Source: Pyrenula massariospora (lineage: Eukaryota > Ascomycota > Eurotiomycetes > Pyrenulales > Pyrenulaceae). From it: 64,000 nucleotides of DNA. Positions within the stretch are counted from its first letter, which is position 1. Each line of letters starts with the position of its first letter. The notes below the pieces were generated by a model. It ran no database searches, was not told the origin of the DNA, and saw only the letters and a list, made by a program, of their open reading frames with translations. The translations under genes were made by a program, and so were the position numbers. The stretch lies in NCBI GenBank assembly GCA_021030905.1, contig JAGFMI010000004.1, positions 1,240,001 through 1,304,000 of the forward strand, in the 5' to 3' direction. This document shows positions 32,076 to 44,059 of this stretch, in pieces.

Positions 32076-35000
32076 ATGCAACCTCTAAACCCCTTTCTAC
32101 GCGCCTTCTTCCGTTCGACCCTTCCAGCTCAAGCAACCCCTATCCAGCACCATGTAAGCTTTCCATACCAACTCCTTGTGTCGTAGGTTCTCTACAAAGT
32201 TACTGATGGTCTGATAGATACTGCTTGTTCCGACAACAGATACCCTTCTACATACTAAAGATCGAGAATCCGGCCGCCCTTACTCTGAATTAGTTCGAGA
32301 TGAAGAGTTCCTCGGCAGTCATATTGTTCGAATCCAGTCGAATCAGGAGAATGAGACAAAGGAACATACAAACCTGCGGGACAGCAGAGGCAAGGCAAAA
32401 CAGGTTACAACAGTCAACGGACGGACGGTGATATTCAAAGAGAGCACGGTCTATACCAATCGAGGTGCACAAGCAGTACTAATGTTGTTCTGAGGCTTGA
32501 GCTGATATTTACAGGTTTCAAAAACTTGAGTCAAGCTCAGCTCTTGAATGATGCGCTTTACTACGCGGCCAACAATGATAATCAACATTGGCTTATCTAC
32601 TACATCTCCCGTCCCCTGCTTGGAATGCTTGAATCTGTCAGTATTGTACCCGCTGTCATTGCGAGCCCGGAGGCAGAAGAGGCTACTTCCTCTTCTTCCC
32701 CTCAACCAAATGGGACCGACTTTACAAAGAAGAAGGAGGTTCGGAATTTCCAGGATCTTCTCAACAACTTCCCAATGATAGCACGCCAAATGCAACCAGG
32801 CCTGGAAAGGCTGTTTAAAGAATTTGGGAAGGAGCTCGGTAAGCCGTTGCCGCCCCCGCCTTCCAGCTCCACAGATTCTATCGAAGAGCCAGAAGATACC
32901 TTAGATGAGTATGCGTCCTTCAGGTCTCACGCTACAAACGGTCATATTAAGCTGCCGTCTACCGCGGAATTTCTTGAGGATGAAGAGGATCTTATGAGAC
33001 GCGCCCTCGAGACTGCCGTGACCGCAGCTATTGACCTCTTCCAGCTTGTCGACAAGCAGCAGCTTTCATTCTTGGGGGCGACAACAGATCTCACCGGCCC
33101 ACTAGTCGAGAAGCTGATCGAACGGTATGTTGCAGAGCAAGTTCATGACAATTTGCTCTTTGCCCGGCTTTGTAGTTTCCGCAAGGTTGAGGATCAAGAA
33201 TTGGACCGTCGTATTCATCACATGGAGAACATTGATGTGTCTCAGGTCGGCATTAGCATAGAGGGTGGTAGGAAGGGTAAGGAAGCCTTGAACCGCCGCC
33301 TTTCGAAAGCTATTGAGACATTTCGGCAGATGGGCGTCGCTGGGAGCCCACAAGAAATGCTTGAAATCTTACTCCAGACAGCGAAAAACGTTACAGATGA
33401 ACCCGTCGGTCAACCGAGACAAAATACGTCCGAGAAGGACGCAGAGAAGCCACCGTCGGTCCTCACCATCAATGCAGACATTCTCGTGTCGCTGTTATTG
33501 CTTGTCGTCATTCGATCACAGGTTCGACATTTGCAAGCTAGGCTTTCATACATGCAAAAATTCATCTTCATTGAAGACGTTGAGAGTGGCGAGATCGGTT
33601 ACGCTTTGAGCACATTTGAAGGCGTCATCTCTTATCTCAGTCATGACTCGGCAGGGCTCAGGAATGCCAGCTCTAGAAATAAACGTCTTTGGCAGGCTGT
33701 CAAGCATGGCAATGTCCACGAAATGAAAGCGATACTTGAAGCCGAAGATGATCGTTCAGTCAACGCTACCATCGTTGATGCTCCAGGTTATTTTCGCAGG
33801 AGCTCTTCCTCGTCCGATCAGCAAACATTCGTCAATTCGATTGCATCATCATATGATGAACCCATCGTTGAGTCACGAATGCCGCAAAGTATGTCTGGGG
33901 AATATTCTGGAGATGATGCAAACCTTTCACATGTTTTTCCATTTCAGCGCTGGATCGTACAACCTCCGACACCCATTCCTGGGCCGCCAAGATCTGTGAA
34001 GAAGGTTTCTATGGACATGCGCAGTCTTTCAGGGTCCTCAATGATTTCATTCAAATCACGAACTACAACAATTGGCTCCACCACGAGTGGGATTGAGGGG
34101 GATACGTCTATCGAAAGTCTCTCGAGGACTCAAGACCCGTCAGGCAATTCCATTCCTATGATGGCCGTAGAAGCCCGCCAACCACAGTCACTTCGGTATC
34201 TGTTTTCACTGAGGCAATACTACACACCAGATAGTCTCATGGAGGACACCAGTAGCGAAGGAACCACACTTCTGAGTGCTGCGGTACAATTAGCAGATGA
34301 AGACCTGATCAATGTGATTCTTGATTATGTTTCTGATTCTACTAATGATCAAGAAAAGACTGCGTATTTCGCAAAAGCGGACTCGCGTGGAAGAACAATG
34401 GCTCACTATCTTTTCAATGCACCGCATCTACTTTCGCGGTTAGGGGAAGGATTACCATGGAGGCAAAAAGATAAAATTGGCCAGACTCCACTCTTCGCCT
34501 TGTGCAGATCATACGATCATCCGGAGTATAGTCAAATGGTGAACGAGGCTTTGGCCATGGCAAGAGAAGCTCAAAGTGATGGCAGACCTCTTCGTCTGGA
34601 CGAACATGTCGATTACAAAGGCAACACCTTGTTGCACATTGTCAATGACCCAAAGATCATCAATCAGATTCTTCGCCTTTGTGATGTTGATCCTAACGCG
34701 TTTAACGATAAGAAATTCACGCCGCTGATGCTCGCCAGCAAATACGGAAGGGTCGACATGGTTCGTGTTTTATTCAGCGATGCTCGAGTGGACATAAATC
34801 TAAGGGAATTACGTGGCTTGACAGCTGTCGAGCTGGCAAAGGACGATGAGGTCCGGAATCGCATTGATGACCTGACCTTGTTTGCGCAAGGACCGTCTGG
34901 GCCGGGTTCTACCCCAGACAGCACGGGTCGGATAACGAGCGTTGTGCGCTCCTTCTTTGTTGAAGATGCCACAACTCGGTTCATTCTCAAATCTGGCGCA

Positions 35001-36098
35001 CCGTCTGGCGCGGTAGACGGTAACAGCACGACTTATACTATCACGACTTGTCGGCGGAGCTTGGCCGAGTTCGAAAGTGTGGCAAGGTGGATGTCTTTGG
35101 AGCACCCAGCGTCTTACATGCCCAACATGTTCAATTTTCGATCTGCGTTCCAGATCCATTCGAAACCCAGCCGAGCAGTCTTACATGATGTGCAGGTCCA
35201 GCTTGATTGGTTCATCCGCATCATGCTTGCGCATCCGACATTTGCTAAGCACGAAACATTATGGGAGTTCTTCCTCGTGCCAGACATCCAACCTGCAATG
35301 ATGGGGCAACGCGCCAAGCTCAAAGCACAGCTGCTTACGGAGAGTATCGCGGAAGAGTATGAGGCTGCCACTGAAGTGCGCGATATCGAGCAATTCATCG
35401 CCCACGGTAAGGACATGGTCCGATCAGTCAGCGCTGCCACGCGCAGCCTCATCCGCCGAGGCCATTCACTGCGGCACGCGCACGATGACCTTGCAGACGC
35501 CCTGTCAATGTCTTCAGGTGCCATATCGACTTTAGGAAAGCCTGCCGATGTCCTTTCCGGTCATCACCTTGAAGCGTTCTCAAGATATGTAGCATTGATG
35601 AGTACGTCCAGTGATTCGCATCCTCTTCACAGCTTCGTCCAGTCCTTAACCGCCCTCCACGGTACTATTCTAGCGGTTTTATCATCCCTTAGTCGGCCCA
35701 GCTTGCTCATCACCCAACTCGGTTCTGCACAGCGTAATCTGTCTCGCAACCGATCAAATCTGAACTCTCAGTCTCTTCCCCGCAAGTTCAATTTTCCCGG
35801 ACTGGAAGAAAGCAGACTGAAGAACGTGAAGGACACGGAAAAGAAGATCGTCGACGGCGAGAAGGAGATCGAGTATCTAGGCAAGGAATTGAAATGGACT
35901 CAAGAGGTCGTGGCGGGCGAGTTGGCGGGATGGACTGATTGGAGAGAAAAGCAAGGGAGGTTGATCATACAACGCTTTGCTCGGGGAATGGTAATCAAGG
36001 AAAGGGAGCGCTTTCGCGGGATGCAGCGCTGTCTTCGGGCTCTGAAGGAGGCTGAGGCTGGGACTAGGGCTGAGCAGGGACGGAATTTGACGTGGTGA
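32076..36098 (+). CDS. VRL1: Vrl1/VARP-like VPS9-domain protein with ankyrin repeats and PX-BAR-like region
   Basis: Three exons (32076-32153, 32218-32464, 32515-36098; introns 64 and 50 nt) encode 1302 residues. The start MQPLNPFLRAFFRSTLP is supported by clean splicing into ILLVPTTDTLL. The VPS9 domain, about residues 280-485, includes NADILVSLLLLVVIRSQ and GEIGYALSTFEGVISYL. Ankyrin-like repeats lie at about 690-885 (GTTLLSAAVQLADEDLINVIL; KGNTLLHIVNDP; FTPLMLASKYGRVDMVRVLF). The last 370 residues look like a divergent PX plus BAR-type helical region (EFESVARWMSLEHP; long coiled helices near KKIVDGEKEIEYLGKELK). This order matches yeast Vrl1, which with the sorting nexin Vin1 forms the VINE complex on endosomes and acts as a Rab5-type exchange factor. 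Confidence 0.85.
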
Positions 36099-36356
36099 CC
36101 TAGGCCTCTGTGAGTCGGCGTTTCGAATTATACCACTAGACTTTCGATGGGCATCGAAGTGGGCGTTTTTCAGGGTTCATGGAGGTGGAATCATTTTCTT
36201 TTTTGGTTATGGTAGAATGGAGGTACCTTGAGGCTTACTCTAATCGGGAACCCGTGAAATGGTACGATGGCTCTCATTACGAAAGCCTCTTTATTTTGTT
36301 TCTCGATATCTAAAACGTGAATATTCACGTCTCGTACGCTCAGCCTTGTGGCCTGC

Positions 36357-36719
36357 TCAACCAAATTTCACGTCCTTAACATTTCCATCACCATCGACAT
36401 GGACGTTTAACCTGCAGGCTAGAATTAGCATAGTGCGGCCTCACTTATTACGAAGTTCTCGTTAACCTTTCCGGATTGTGATCCATGGTCAACATCGAAC
36501 CTGGCTCTACCACCCGATGATTCTCGGGCAGTTCTTGCTTCGAAAATGACTAGAACGACAACCAGTCAGCCTGGGACGCCGGGAGAGAAAAGGCTTCCTC
36601 GATGATACCTGATGGTCTGTGGCGGAGTCGGTGAGCTTCTTGCCCATCAATTTGTCCATCCACGCCGACTTTGGGTCCCCTCCGTCTTTGGAAGTAAGGC
36701 CTGGGATGACGAGAGGCAT
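36357..36719 (-). CDS. Small I78-like peptidase inhibitor
   Basis: A short gene assembled by eye from three exons (36609-36719, 36467-36549, 36357-36411) with 59- and 55-nt introns, giving 82 residues. It starts MPLVIPGLTSKDG, then WMDKLMGKKLTD, then SFSKQELPENHRVVEPGS, and ends MLTMDHNPERLNVHVDGDG, NVKDVKFG. The W..KLxGK helix and the R.V.PG....D..P.RLNVHVD segment are the hallmarks of the I78 family, small cytosolic proteins related in fold to potato inhibitor I; the exposed 'R.V.PG' strand is the presumed reactive loop. No exon is long enough to be found as an ORF in its correct frame. The target protease, if any, is unknown. Convergent with the Vrl1-like gene, 258 bp away. Confidence 0.75.
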
Positions 36720-38066
36720 GGTCGATTTGGGACGTACGAGGACAGCTCTTGGAATTGACTTGTTGGTGATCCGAAGGTCTCTGAGGTGGAACGCTCTTAT
36801 CATGACGCTGTGCCTTTACCATCAGGCTTCCATGACGCGGCATCGACATGCAGCGTACATGACGTAGGGTGGGGGATTGTGGCACAGACGCGCGGCGAAA
36901 GTGCGTATCACATGCGTGCGGGCGACTACTTGTCAGGGACTCGGCAGGCTGGCCCGGGCTGGCTCCTTCCCGCCGGCCGTCTGCAAGGATGACCCGCTTG
37001 ACTCCTCAGCCTCGCCCGGGCTTTGGCGGTCGACTAGCGCACGCTGAGGCTTAAAAACATCCAACGTCAACTTTGAAACAATTCTTTACCCATCCAGGCC
37101 GCTGTCCTTGTCTGCTACCAACCAGATGCTGTGACTCAGAGACAATCCTCTTCCTATCGATCACACTGAAACGCACCTTTTCTTGTTCGGAAGAGCTACC
37201 TGCCTGTGAATCCAGGTCGGCAGTCTTAGCTGAAGGCTTGTCATACACAGCCCGCCATGTAAGTTTTGTTGGTAGGTGAGCGGGGTCTTCAGGCCCGAAG
37301 ATGACCTACACGTCTTGCACTGAGTCCCAGACACGGCGCAACAAGACCGCTGCGCCAAGCAGAAAATCCGCCGTGACTTCGGTATACTCGTTGAGTCGGC
37401 GACCCGCCGACAGTACAAGCCATACCGCCACCCGCCGCGGCTGTTTCGTCCGATCCTCCCTTCTTATCGCGCGGCCTATTTCGTCGCCAGCTAGCCGACC
37501 TTGCACCAGTCTCTGTAACACGTGCCTCCAGGCTTTTCCCAGTGTACCTTTTGGTGCGAGATGGATCCGTTGGCACATTCTTCCAAAAGAAGATCTGGCG
37601 CTCAACCGGCCGCTAAAAGATCGACCGCGGGATGCTCCACCCAAATGGCACGGGGTAGAAACACAGCCGCCCTAATTGATCATAGCTATTATTGTTTCAC
37701 GTTCGCTCCTAACAGGGTCGATGACTTCTGATAGTTGATTATCCCGTCACAACTTTCAGGTCTGGAATCTTGCGAGAGAAGGATCAGATGCCGCTTCCTG
37801 CCCAGGCGAATTCTCTGAAGCGCCTCAAAGTCGAGCCGCATCCTCCATGTCGGGGTACGTCTGGGTCACTGATATAGCTCTAGCTTCCCCGCCGTTTGAC
37901 AGTGGAGTTTCACGTACGCTACATAACTTCACTACGCCTGCATTCTAGTTCAGGAAGTTGAGCTTTCCTTTCGCTCCCAGGCCGATATCCATTCTGTCGA
38001 GGCGATCTTTACGTCCTTGGATAGAGACGGCCCTGCGCCTTGCAGCGATCTCCCTCCAACATAAAT
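36720..38066. other. Intergenic region
   Basis: About 1.35 kb between divergently transcribed genes. ORFs around 37289-37731 overlap in five frames, as GC-rich non-coding sequence does; none has a recognisable domain. Holds the promoters of the inhibitor gene and the Ser/Thr-rich protein. Confidence 0.4.
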
Positions 38067-39107
38067 ATGCAGGCGAGGCCACCATCTCTTTTCCTGACCT
38101 TTGCTTGTGCTACCACAGTTCTGAGACGAGGTGTTTTCTCACAAGATCTTGACTCCCTGACGGACAGCCCAAGCGGCTTTAGTCAGGATCCAGATTCGAG
38201 CTCCTCTAATAACGATAACACTGTGCCGACTGGCGATTTGAGCAGTACTGACGCCGCGACATCCACTGATAGCCAAGACAGCAGCTCTTCAACGTCTTCC
38301 AGCGAGACAGACAGCACGACCACCTCGGATAAAACTACAAGCTCTACATCGATGCCTACCACAATCATTACTACCACTGCAACGCCTGCTCCTACGTCGA
38401 ATGGAACGCTGCCAGACCCTGCCTACGGGCAAGGTGCAGACAACAAGCACAAATTAAGACTAGCACCGGGCGGGATAATCGCAGTCTCTGTCCTTGGAGC
38501 TTTCATGCTTGGGACATTGGCATTCATTGCTTTCCGGGCTTTTCGAGCTCGCCGCCGCCGCCAAGCTTTAAGAGAGAGAAGGATTAGCAAAGTTTCATCG
38601 GTTGCGACAGCTGACTCTGCGGCGGCTGTCCCGCTCTTCACCGAATCTTCTCCTCGATCCAGTGCAGCGTTTAGTCCCATATTGGCACAACAACATTCTG
38701 TAGACTTTGCGTCGACGACGAGTGGAAACAACAAGCCGTTGCCTGCGCCTCCGAATCCATCCAAACGCAGCCTTAGGCGATTCATGAGCAAAGGAAAGCG
38801 CCCCGTCTACGCTCCAACCTCAAGGCTATCTTTTGGATCTGCGTCACGTCCATCGCCTCTTAGACGTCAATTCAGCTTTGATCTCGACGAGGAAGCAAAT
38901 CATGAAGTCATGCAAAGTGCAGGTCTTTACCCTCCATCTCCCTCAGTCACCAGGAACAGTCCCTTGACGAGCAATCCCGTAAGACCCGAAGATCGTCAGC
39001 CGCCGAGATACACATCTGAAATGCGGCGATCAAGTCGAGACAATTTTCCGGAGATTTTGAGGATTGGAAGTCCTCCATTCACACAACACAGATTCCAGCT
39101 AGATTAA
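38067..39107 (+). CDS. Type I single-pass membrane protein, Ser/Thr-rich
   Basis: 346 residues in one exon. I chose the ATG at 38067, which begins a signal-like sequence (MQARPPSLFLTFACATTVL). It is followed by about 100 residues dominated by Ser, Thr and Asp (SSSSTSSSETDSTTTS), a likely O-mannosylated stalk. One transmembrane segment (GGIIAVSVLGAFMLGTLAFI) and an Arg-rich anchor (RARRRRQALRERR) follow. The cytosolic tail is Ser/Pro-rich with possible phosphorylation sites. The architecture is that of fungal wall-sensor or mid2-like proteins, without a cysteine-rich head. It is similar in plan, not in sequence, to the protein at 13154-14296. Confidence 0.75.
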   Translation: MQARPPSLFLTFACATTVLRRGVFSQDLDSLTDSPSGFSQDPDSSSSNNDNTVPTGDLSSTDAATSTDSQDSSSSTSSSETDSTTTSDKTTSSTSMPTTIITTTATPAPTSNGTLPDPAYGQGADNKHKLRLAPGGIIAVSVLGAFMLGTLAFIAFRAFRARRRRQALRERRISKVSSVATADSAAAVPLFTESSPRSSAAFSPILAQQHSVDFASTTSGNNKPLPAPPNPSKRSLRRFMSKGKRPVYAPTSRLSFGSASRPSPLRRQFSFDLDEEANHEVMQSAGLYPPSPSVTRNSPLTSNPVRPEDRQPPRYTSEMRRSSRDNFPEILRIGSPPFTQHRFQLD

Positions 39108-39575
39108 GCGAGGCCGCTGGATCGCTAGATCAAAGAACTACCGGGATATGTTGGCTACGTATGGTGATGAATTGCGGGATGCTGGTTCTGCATGGATGTT
39201 GTACTACTGGAATGATTTCATGAACCCAAATAATGTTTCTGCTCTGAATTCTGCTCATTGCACTGGGATATGCTGCACGCACCTCCGATCTCATGTCCGG
39301 TTGGGATGCTGGGCTGTAACAACCTGACTCGGCGCTAGTCAGTTTATGGGTTAATGCATTGCATTCCAACAGGGTTGCGGGGCAAGGCTGTCCTCCAAAC
39401 GTTTTAATATGCGAGCAGTACCTAATACCTACCTCACTTATCAACATTCATTTCCACATCCCCGGGTCTTCAAGCCCAATATTCTCGTGAGTTACTTGTC
39501 TCATTGAGTCGTAAAGTAGGACCGAAGCTTTCAAACACCGTTTATCCCGACCTATGATTTGCATGGTAGACGAGC
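39108..39575. other. Intergenic region
   Basis: 468 bp upstream of YVC1. No supported ORF or repeat. Confidence 0.4.
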
Positions 39576-42353
39576 ATGCCCGAAGGACGACCTGGTCTGG
39601 GTCCCCGCAATTTCAGTGAGGCAGTACGGCACGCTGCCCGTGCAGCTCGCATTCGAACACCAAAGCAGTTTTCGCAACGGAAACGGAAGCATGATTTGGA
39701 ACGAAGAAGACTTCTGAACGATGCCAATTCCGACTCAGATTCCTCGGAGAGCACGGCGGACAGCGATGGCTTGTTTCCGCCAAGGACAGGTTGGACCCAT
39801 GAGGATCCCCATCCGCCGAATCCACACCAGAATTTGCCAGTGTATCGGACCATCTTTATGATACGGAGGGATGTTATTTGCAGTATTGGTAAAACGCACC
39901 CGAGATAGCTCAATAGCCTTGTCAGGAGAGAGACTGACTATCCTTAGATGACCCGTACAGCTTGGAACAACTGAAAGCCCCAAGAATTAATTTAGCTATT
40001 GTTAGGCCGCTCGTAGATCGGCTTTATAATTTGCATGACGTGTCTGTCGGTAAGTCATGCCATTCTCAGCATGTCTACAAAAGATTTCCAAGTTGCATTT
40101 CAGCTCTGAACATCAGGTCAACCTGGCTATCAGCTTCCTCTTGCTAGTGTCCTTCTAACTCCTCACCTAGTATATTGCCTTCTGGTAAACCGTATGCAAT
40201 TCTTGCGGGAACAGTCATACAAAGCCCATCATCAAACCGTTAACCTCACACGGGCTCTGCTCTGTGAGCTGGTGGCCGAGAAGATACTCCGCAGATTCAA
40301 CGAACACAACCCTGGCCCCAAAGGATTGTTACTGCTCGCAAATATTTTAGTCGCGGGCTTTGAACCATTTCAAAATGCCCCTTCTGAGGTGGTTCAACAG
40401 AACAGCCACGCTATGTATTGGGTCATCCAAAACAGAGGCGGCTACGAGCGGAAATTAACCTGCCTCGAGGTCGCTATTATCTCCCAGTCGAAGAGCTTTC
40501 TGGCCAGTACAGCTTGTCAGAAAGTAGTTGACGCTATCTACAAAGGTCGTCTTGTATACACGCCGAACAGTTTCATTGACATCATACCTGACCATTACAA
40601 ACACAAGCCAATTAGTCTTTACCAACCTAGGAGGGCGCCTCTCCTGAATCAATATCGACTTATTGTACCGAGGACGAGGAATTACTTGGAAGTTGCTCAA
40701 TTCTTGATTCTCTTGTTTCTGTATGTTCTAACGATGGTTCATCGAGGCGATGGGGTCAGAGATCATGAAATCAACATTACAGGCTACGAGGTTGTCTTCA
40801 TGATCTACGCCTTCGGATGGGTGCTCGATCTACTCGCCACGATGCTGGAGCATGGTTGGAAAGTTTACACGCAAAACCTCTGGTCCTTCTTGGACGTAAC
40901 GTTCTCCCTCATCTATATCGCCTATTTAATTCTCCGTACACACGCAATTGCCATTCACGACCACCAGCTTTCCCACCAAGCAGTGGACATCCTGGCCTGT
41001 GCTGCTCCGGTTCTTGTACCCCGCTTAGCATTCAACCTCTTGTCAGAAAACATGCTCTTTGTCTCGCTTCGCGCAATGATGTCAGATTTCCTGACCTTAA
41101 CTTTGCTTGCAGTATGGTGTTTTGGCGGGTTCCTCTTGAGTATGAAGTGGCTCAATTATGATGCCGATTTCCAACACAAGTCTATTACGATTTCTAAATG
41201 GATGCTCTGGGTGTGGTTCGGCCTCGATGGCACCGGCATCCAGCGCTCGATTGAATTACACAAAATTCTCGGGCCCGTCCTGATGATCGCCTTTGCATTC
41301 CTCGGCAACACGCTCTTCTTAACAATTTTGGTCTCGATGCTGACAAATACATTCTCGAAAATAGTCGCTAATGCGACCGCTGAAATACAGTTCCGGCGGG
41401 CAGTACTTACATTTGAAGGCGTAAAAAGCGACGCGATCTTTTCCTACCAACCTCCATTCAACATACTCGCTCTCGGGATCCTACTACCCCTGAAATTCAT
41501 CGTCACTCCGCGATGGTTCCACAAGATCAATGTGTTCTGCGTTCGTTTTATCAATGCACCGTTACTGCTGATGATCAGTCTCATTGAACGACAAACTTTA
41601 TGGACATCTGCCTCCTCGTCGTTAGCTTTCCGCTTACGTGACCTGATCACCTTACACTCAGGCAGCCCAGATCCCGCTCAAAGATCTAAACACCGCTTCG
41701 GCAGCCAAAGAGCTCTCTTCCACGCAAACTGGTTCACACGAGTTCGCCAAAATCTCGCTTTTTGGACCCTTACCAGTTTCAGCATCCATGGCGACATCCA
41801 AGCGGTCTTTGACACAGAGCCTCCAAAAAGCGTGCTCAATGAGATAGAAGAAATGGACGAATGGGATGGACGCAGTAGATTAAACCGAGCATTAAGTATG
41901 TCGCAATACGATGACAGTATTGCAAACTCGCCACAAGAGCAACGAGGCAGGGGAAGTTTGAGTGCTCATGCAGATGGTCAAGGTCCGGACGAAGAGTCGT
42001 CGAGACGGCCCGAGCCGGTGAGGGCGTCGACGACTTCATCGGAACATCTAGCGTGGGCGGGCGATCTGCATGATGCGACTGATTACCGAAGGGCAGCAAG
42101 AAGGAAGGATTCGACTTTGAGTCTGGGGACTGGTGTGGATGGGCAGCTGGAGGAGATGGTTCACGAGCAGACGCAGCGGCTTGAACGGCTAGAGAAAGGA
42201 TTTAACAGGCTGGAGAATCTGTTGGCCCGGGTGTTAAATGAGGATGATGGCCCAGGTGCAGCGGAGTCGGAGGCTGAGGAGGATGGCAGTGGAAGTGGGG
42301 AGGAGACAGTCAAGGAGGGGAATTCTTCGGATATGGGGAAGCAGATTGAGTGA
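39576..42353 (+). CDS. YVC1: Vacuolar TRP-family cation channel Yvc1
   Basis: Three exons (39576-39888, 39948-40049, 40171-42353; introns 59 and 121 nt) encode 865 residues. A cytosolic N-terminal domain (ALLCELVAEKILRRFNEH...) is followed by about six membrane segments, beginning with YLEVAQFLILLFLYVLTMV, and a pore region SKWMLWVWFGLDGTGIQ before the last helix (LGNTLFLTILVSMLTNTF). The C-terminus has a coiled coil (QTQRLERLEKGFNRLENLL) and an acidic tail (ESEAEEDGSGSGEE). In yeast Yvc1 (TRPY1), an acidic C-terminal patch senses Ca2+ and the channel releases vacuolar Ca2+ to the cytosol in osmotic shock. It lies about 9 kb from the Cch1 gene, but the two are independently transcribed. Confidence 0.93.
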
Positions 42354-42767
42354 TGTAGCAGACGATCATAGAGCGAAGTGAGGGTGAAATATGTTGCTGC
42401 AATTTTCTTGGTATTCTGGCTTCACAGATACGAATTTCCGATTCAGGCAATGTACTCGATTTGTAGGAGTGGCGGTATTGGAAACTATGCTTTTTCAACA
42501 CACCCATTTTTACAATCGTCAATCGAAAGCCGGTCCAGGAATGAATTAAGGGCTACTTGTAAACATCGAGTGTGAGAGGCGTGAAGCAATTTTCATGTGA
42601 CGATGACGTGACGCAGCGGGCCGTCCTATCCTCAATTTGATGGATTCCCAGCCCCGCGAGAAACCTGGTTTGCGGCTATCATCAAGCTTCCAACAGCAAC
42701 CCATGTAAGCTCAGCAATCTCTTTTCCCTGTACATAATCTTCACCTTCACTTATATACTCTCCTTCG
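42354..42767. other. Intergenic region
   Basis: 414 bp between YVC1 and the hydroxylase-like gene. No supported feature. Confidence 0.4.
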
Positions 42768-44059
42768 ATGTACGACCTTAACCCTCTCCACTACGACCTA
42801 AACCCCTTCCACGCCCTCCCCTCCTCCATCCAATCCCAGTTCCTCCCATCCTTCCTCCGCTCCACCCCACCTCCGGAAACCTACCTCGCCCGGGCTTGGT
42901 ACACACTCTCCAACCCTATCACCGGAACCGTTTCGTCTCTCCGGCACGTCATGGACGCCCTCTTCGCACTCCCCGTCCTCTCCTTCCTCTTCATCCCCGC
43001 CTTCTCCTCATATTCCACCAGCCTCAACCTGCTCTTCTTCTACCTCACCTGGTCGACCCTCGTGCTCTCCCATCCACCCCTCCGTGTCGAAATCATCGGC
43101 ACCCTTGCCGTCAAGCTCCTCTTCTACATACTTCCCAGCCTCTTCTTCTTCGGCTTCGATGCTCTCCTACCTAGCGCGGCGGAGGGCTTGAAGGCTCTAG
43201 GGGATACGGGACTTCCGCTCAAGGGCGCGAAGCGGAAGAGGATGGTCGAAGTAGGGAAGGTTGTGGGGTGGAGCCTGGGCAATGTGGTGCTGGGCGTGGT
43301 GGTGCAGGCAGGTGTGGAATTGGTGTTTAAGAATTTACTCGGGTTGAAGGGCGCGCTGAAGGTTACCACGAGCTTGCCCATGCCGTGGGGGATCGTGAAG
43401 GATCTGGCTAGAGCCTTTCTTCTGAGAGAGGTAAGTCAAATAAAAGCCGCGTCTCGATCTCTTGCGCTGGACACGTGCCCCACGCGAGGAATGTAACTAA
43501 CGCAATGATGTCTACCTAGGTCCTATCCTACACCCTCCACCGCTACGCCCTCCACCACCCGCGCTCCCCCCTCACAACCTCCCACGCAAAATGGTACCAC
43601 CAATCCCTCTCCACCCCCTGGCCCCTGACCGCAACCTACGACCACCCCCTCGCCTACCTCGTCCGCACCTTCCTCCCCGCCTTCCTCCCCTCCCTCCTCC
43701 TCCGCATGCACCTCCTCACCTACCTCATCTACACCGCCCTCCTCTCCATGGAGGAGACCTTTGCCTACAGCGGCTACAGCACCGTGCCCACCAACTTCAT
43801 CCTCGGCGGCATCGCGCGCCGCACGGACGTGCACGTCGCGTGCAAGGGCGCGGGCAACTACGGGCCGTGGGGGGTGTGCGACTGGATCTGCGGGACGAGC
43901 GTGGGCGGGGATATCGAGGAGGATGTGGTGGATGAGGCGCGGAAGCATGATCTGGAGGGGAAGGTGGAGAGGGGGTTGCAGAAGGCGAAGAAGAAGGGGG
44001 GTCAGCAGGTTAATGGGGGGTTGAAGGGGGGGAGGCGCGGGAGGGGGAAGCAGGAGTGA
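42768..44059 (+). CDS. Fatty-acid hydroxylase superfamily-like membrane protein
   Basis: Two exons (42768-43430, 43520-44059; 89-nt intron) encode 400 residues. The N-terminal half has several hydrophobic helices (LFALPVLSFLFIPAFSSY; LNLLFFYLTWSTLVL; LLFYILPSLFFFGFDALL). The second exon begins VLSYTLHRYALHHPRSPLTTSHAKWYHQS, the first two histidine boxes of the sterol desaturase/fatty-acid hydroxylase fold (PF04116-like). A conserved GNYGPWGVCDWICGT block follows. The third His-rich box is poor (DVHVACKGAGNYG instead of HxxHH), so di-iron chemistry is doubtful. A Lys-rich C-terminal tail could retain it in the ER. A lipid-modifying role is likely but the substrate is unknown. Strong C-bias at third positions. 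The large antisense ORF at 43523-43948 is a shadow. Confidence 0.7.

Noticed and set aside
37289-37731. Overlapping ORFs in several frames
   Set aside because: All frames are similarly open and basic, as in GC-rich non-coding DNA; no frame shows a domain.
43523-43948. 141-aa antisense ORF rich in Glu/Val/Gly
   Set aside because: Shadow of the hydroxylase-like second exon.
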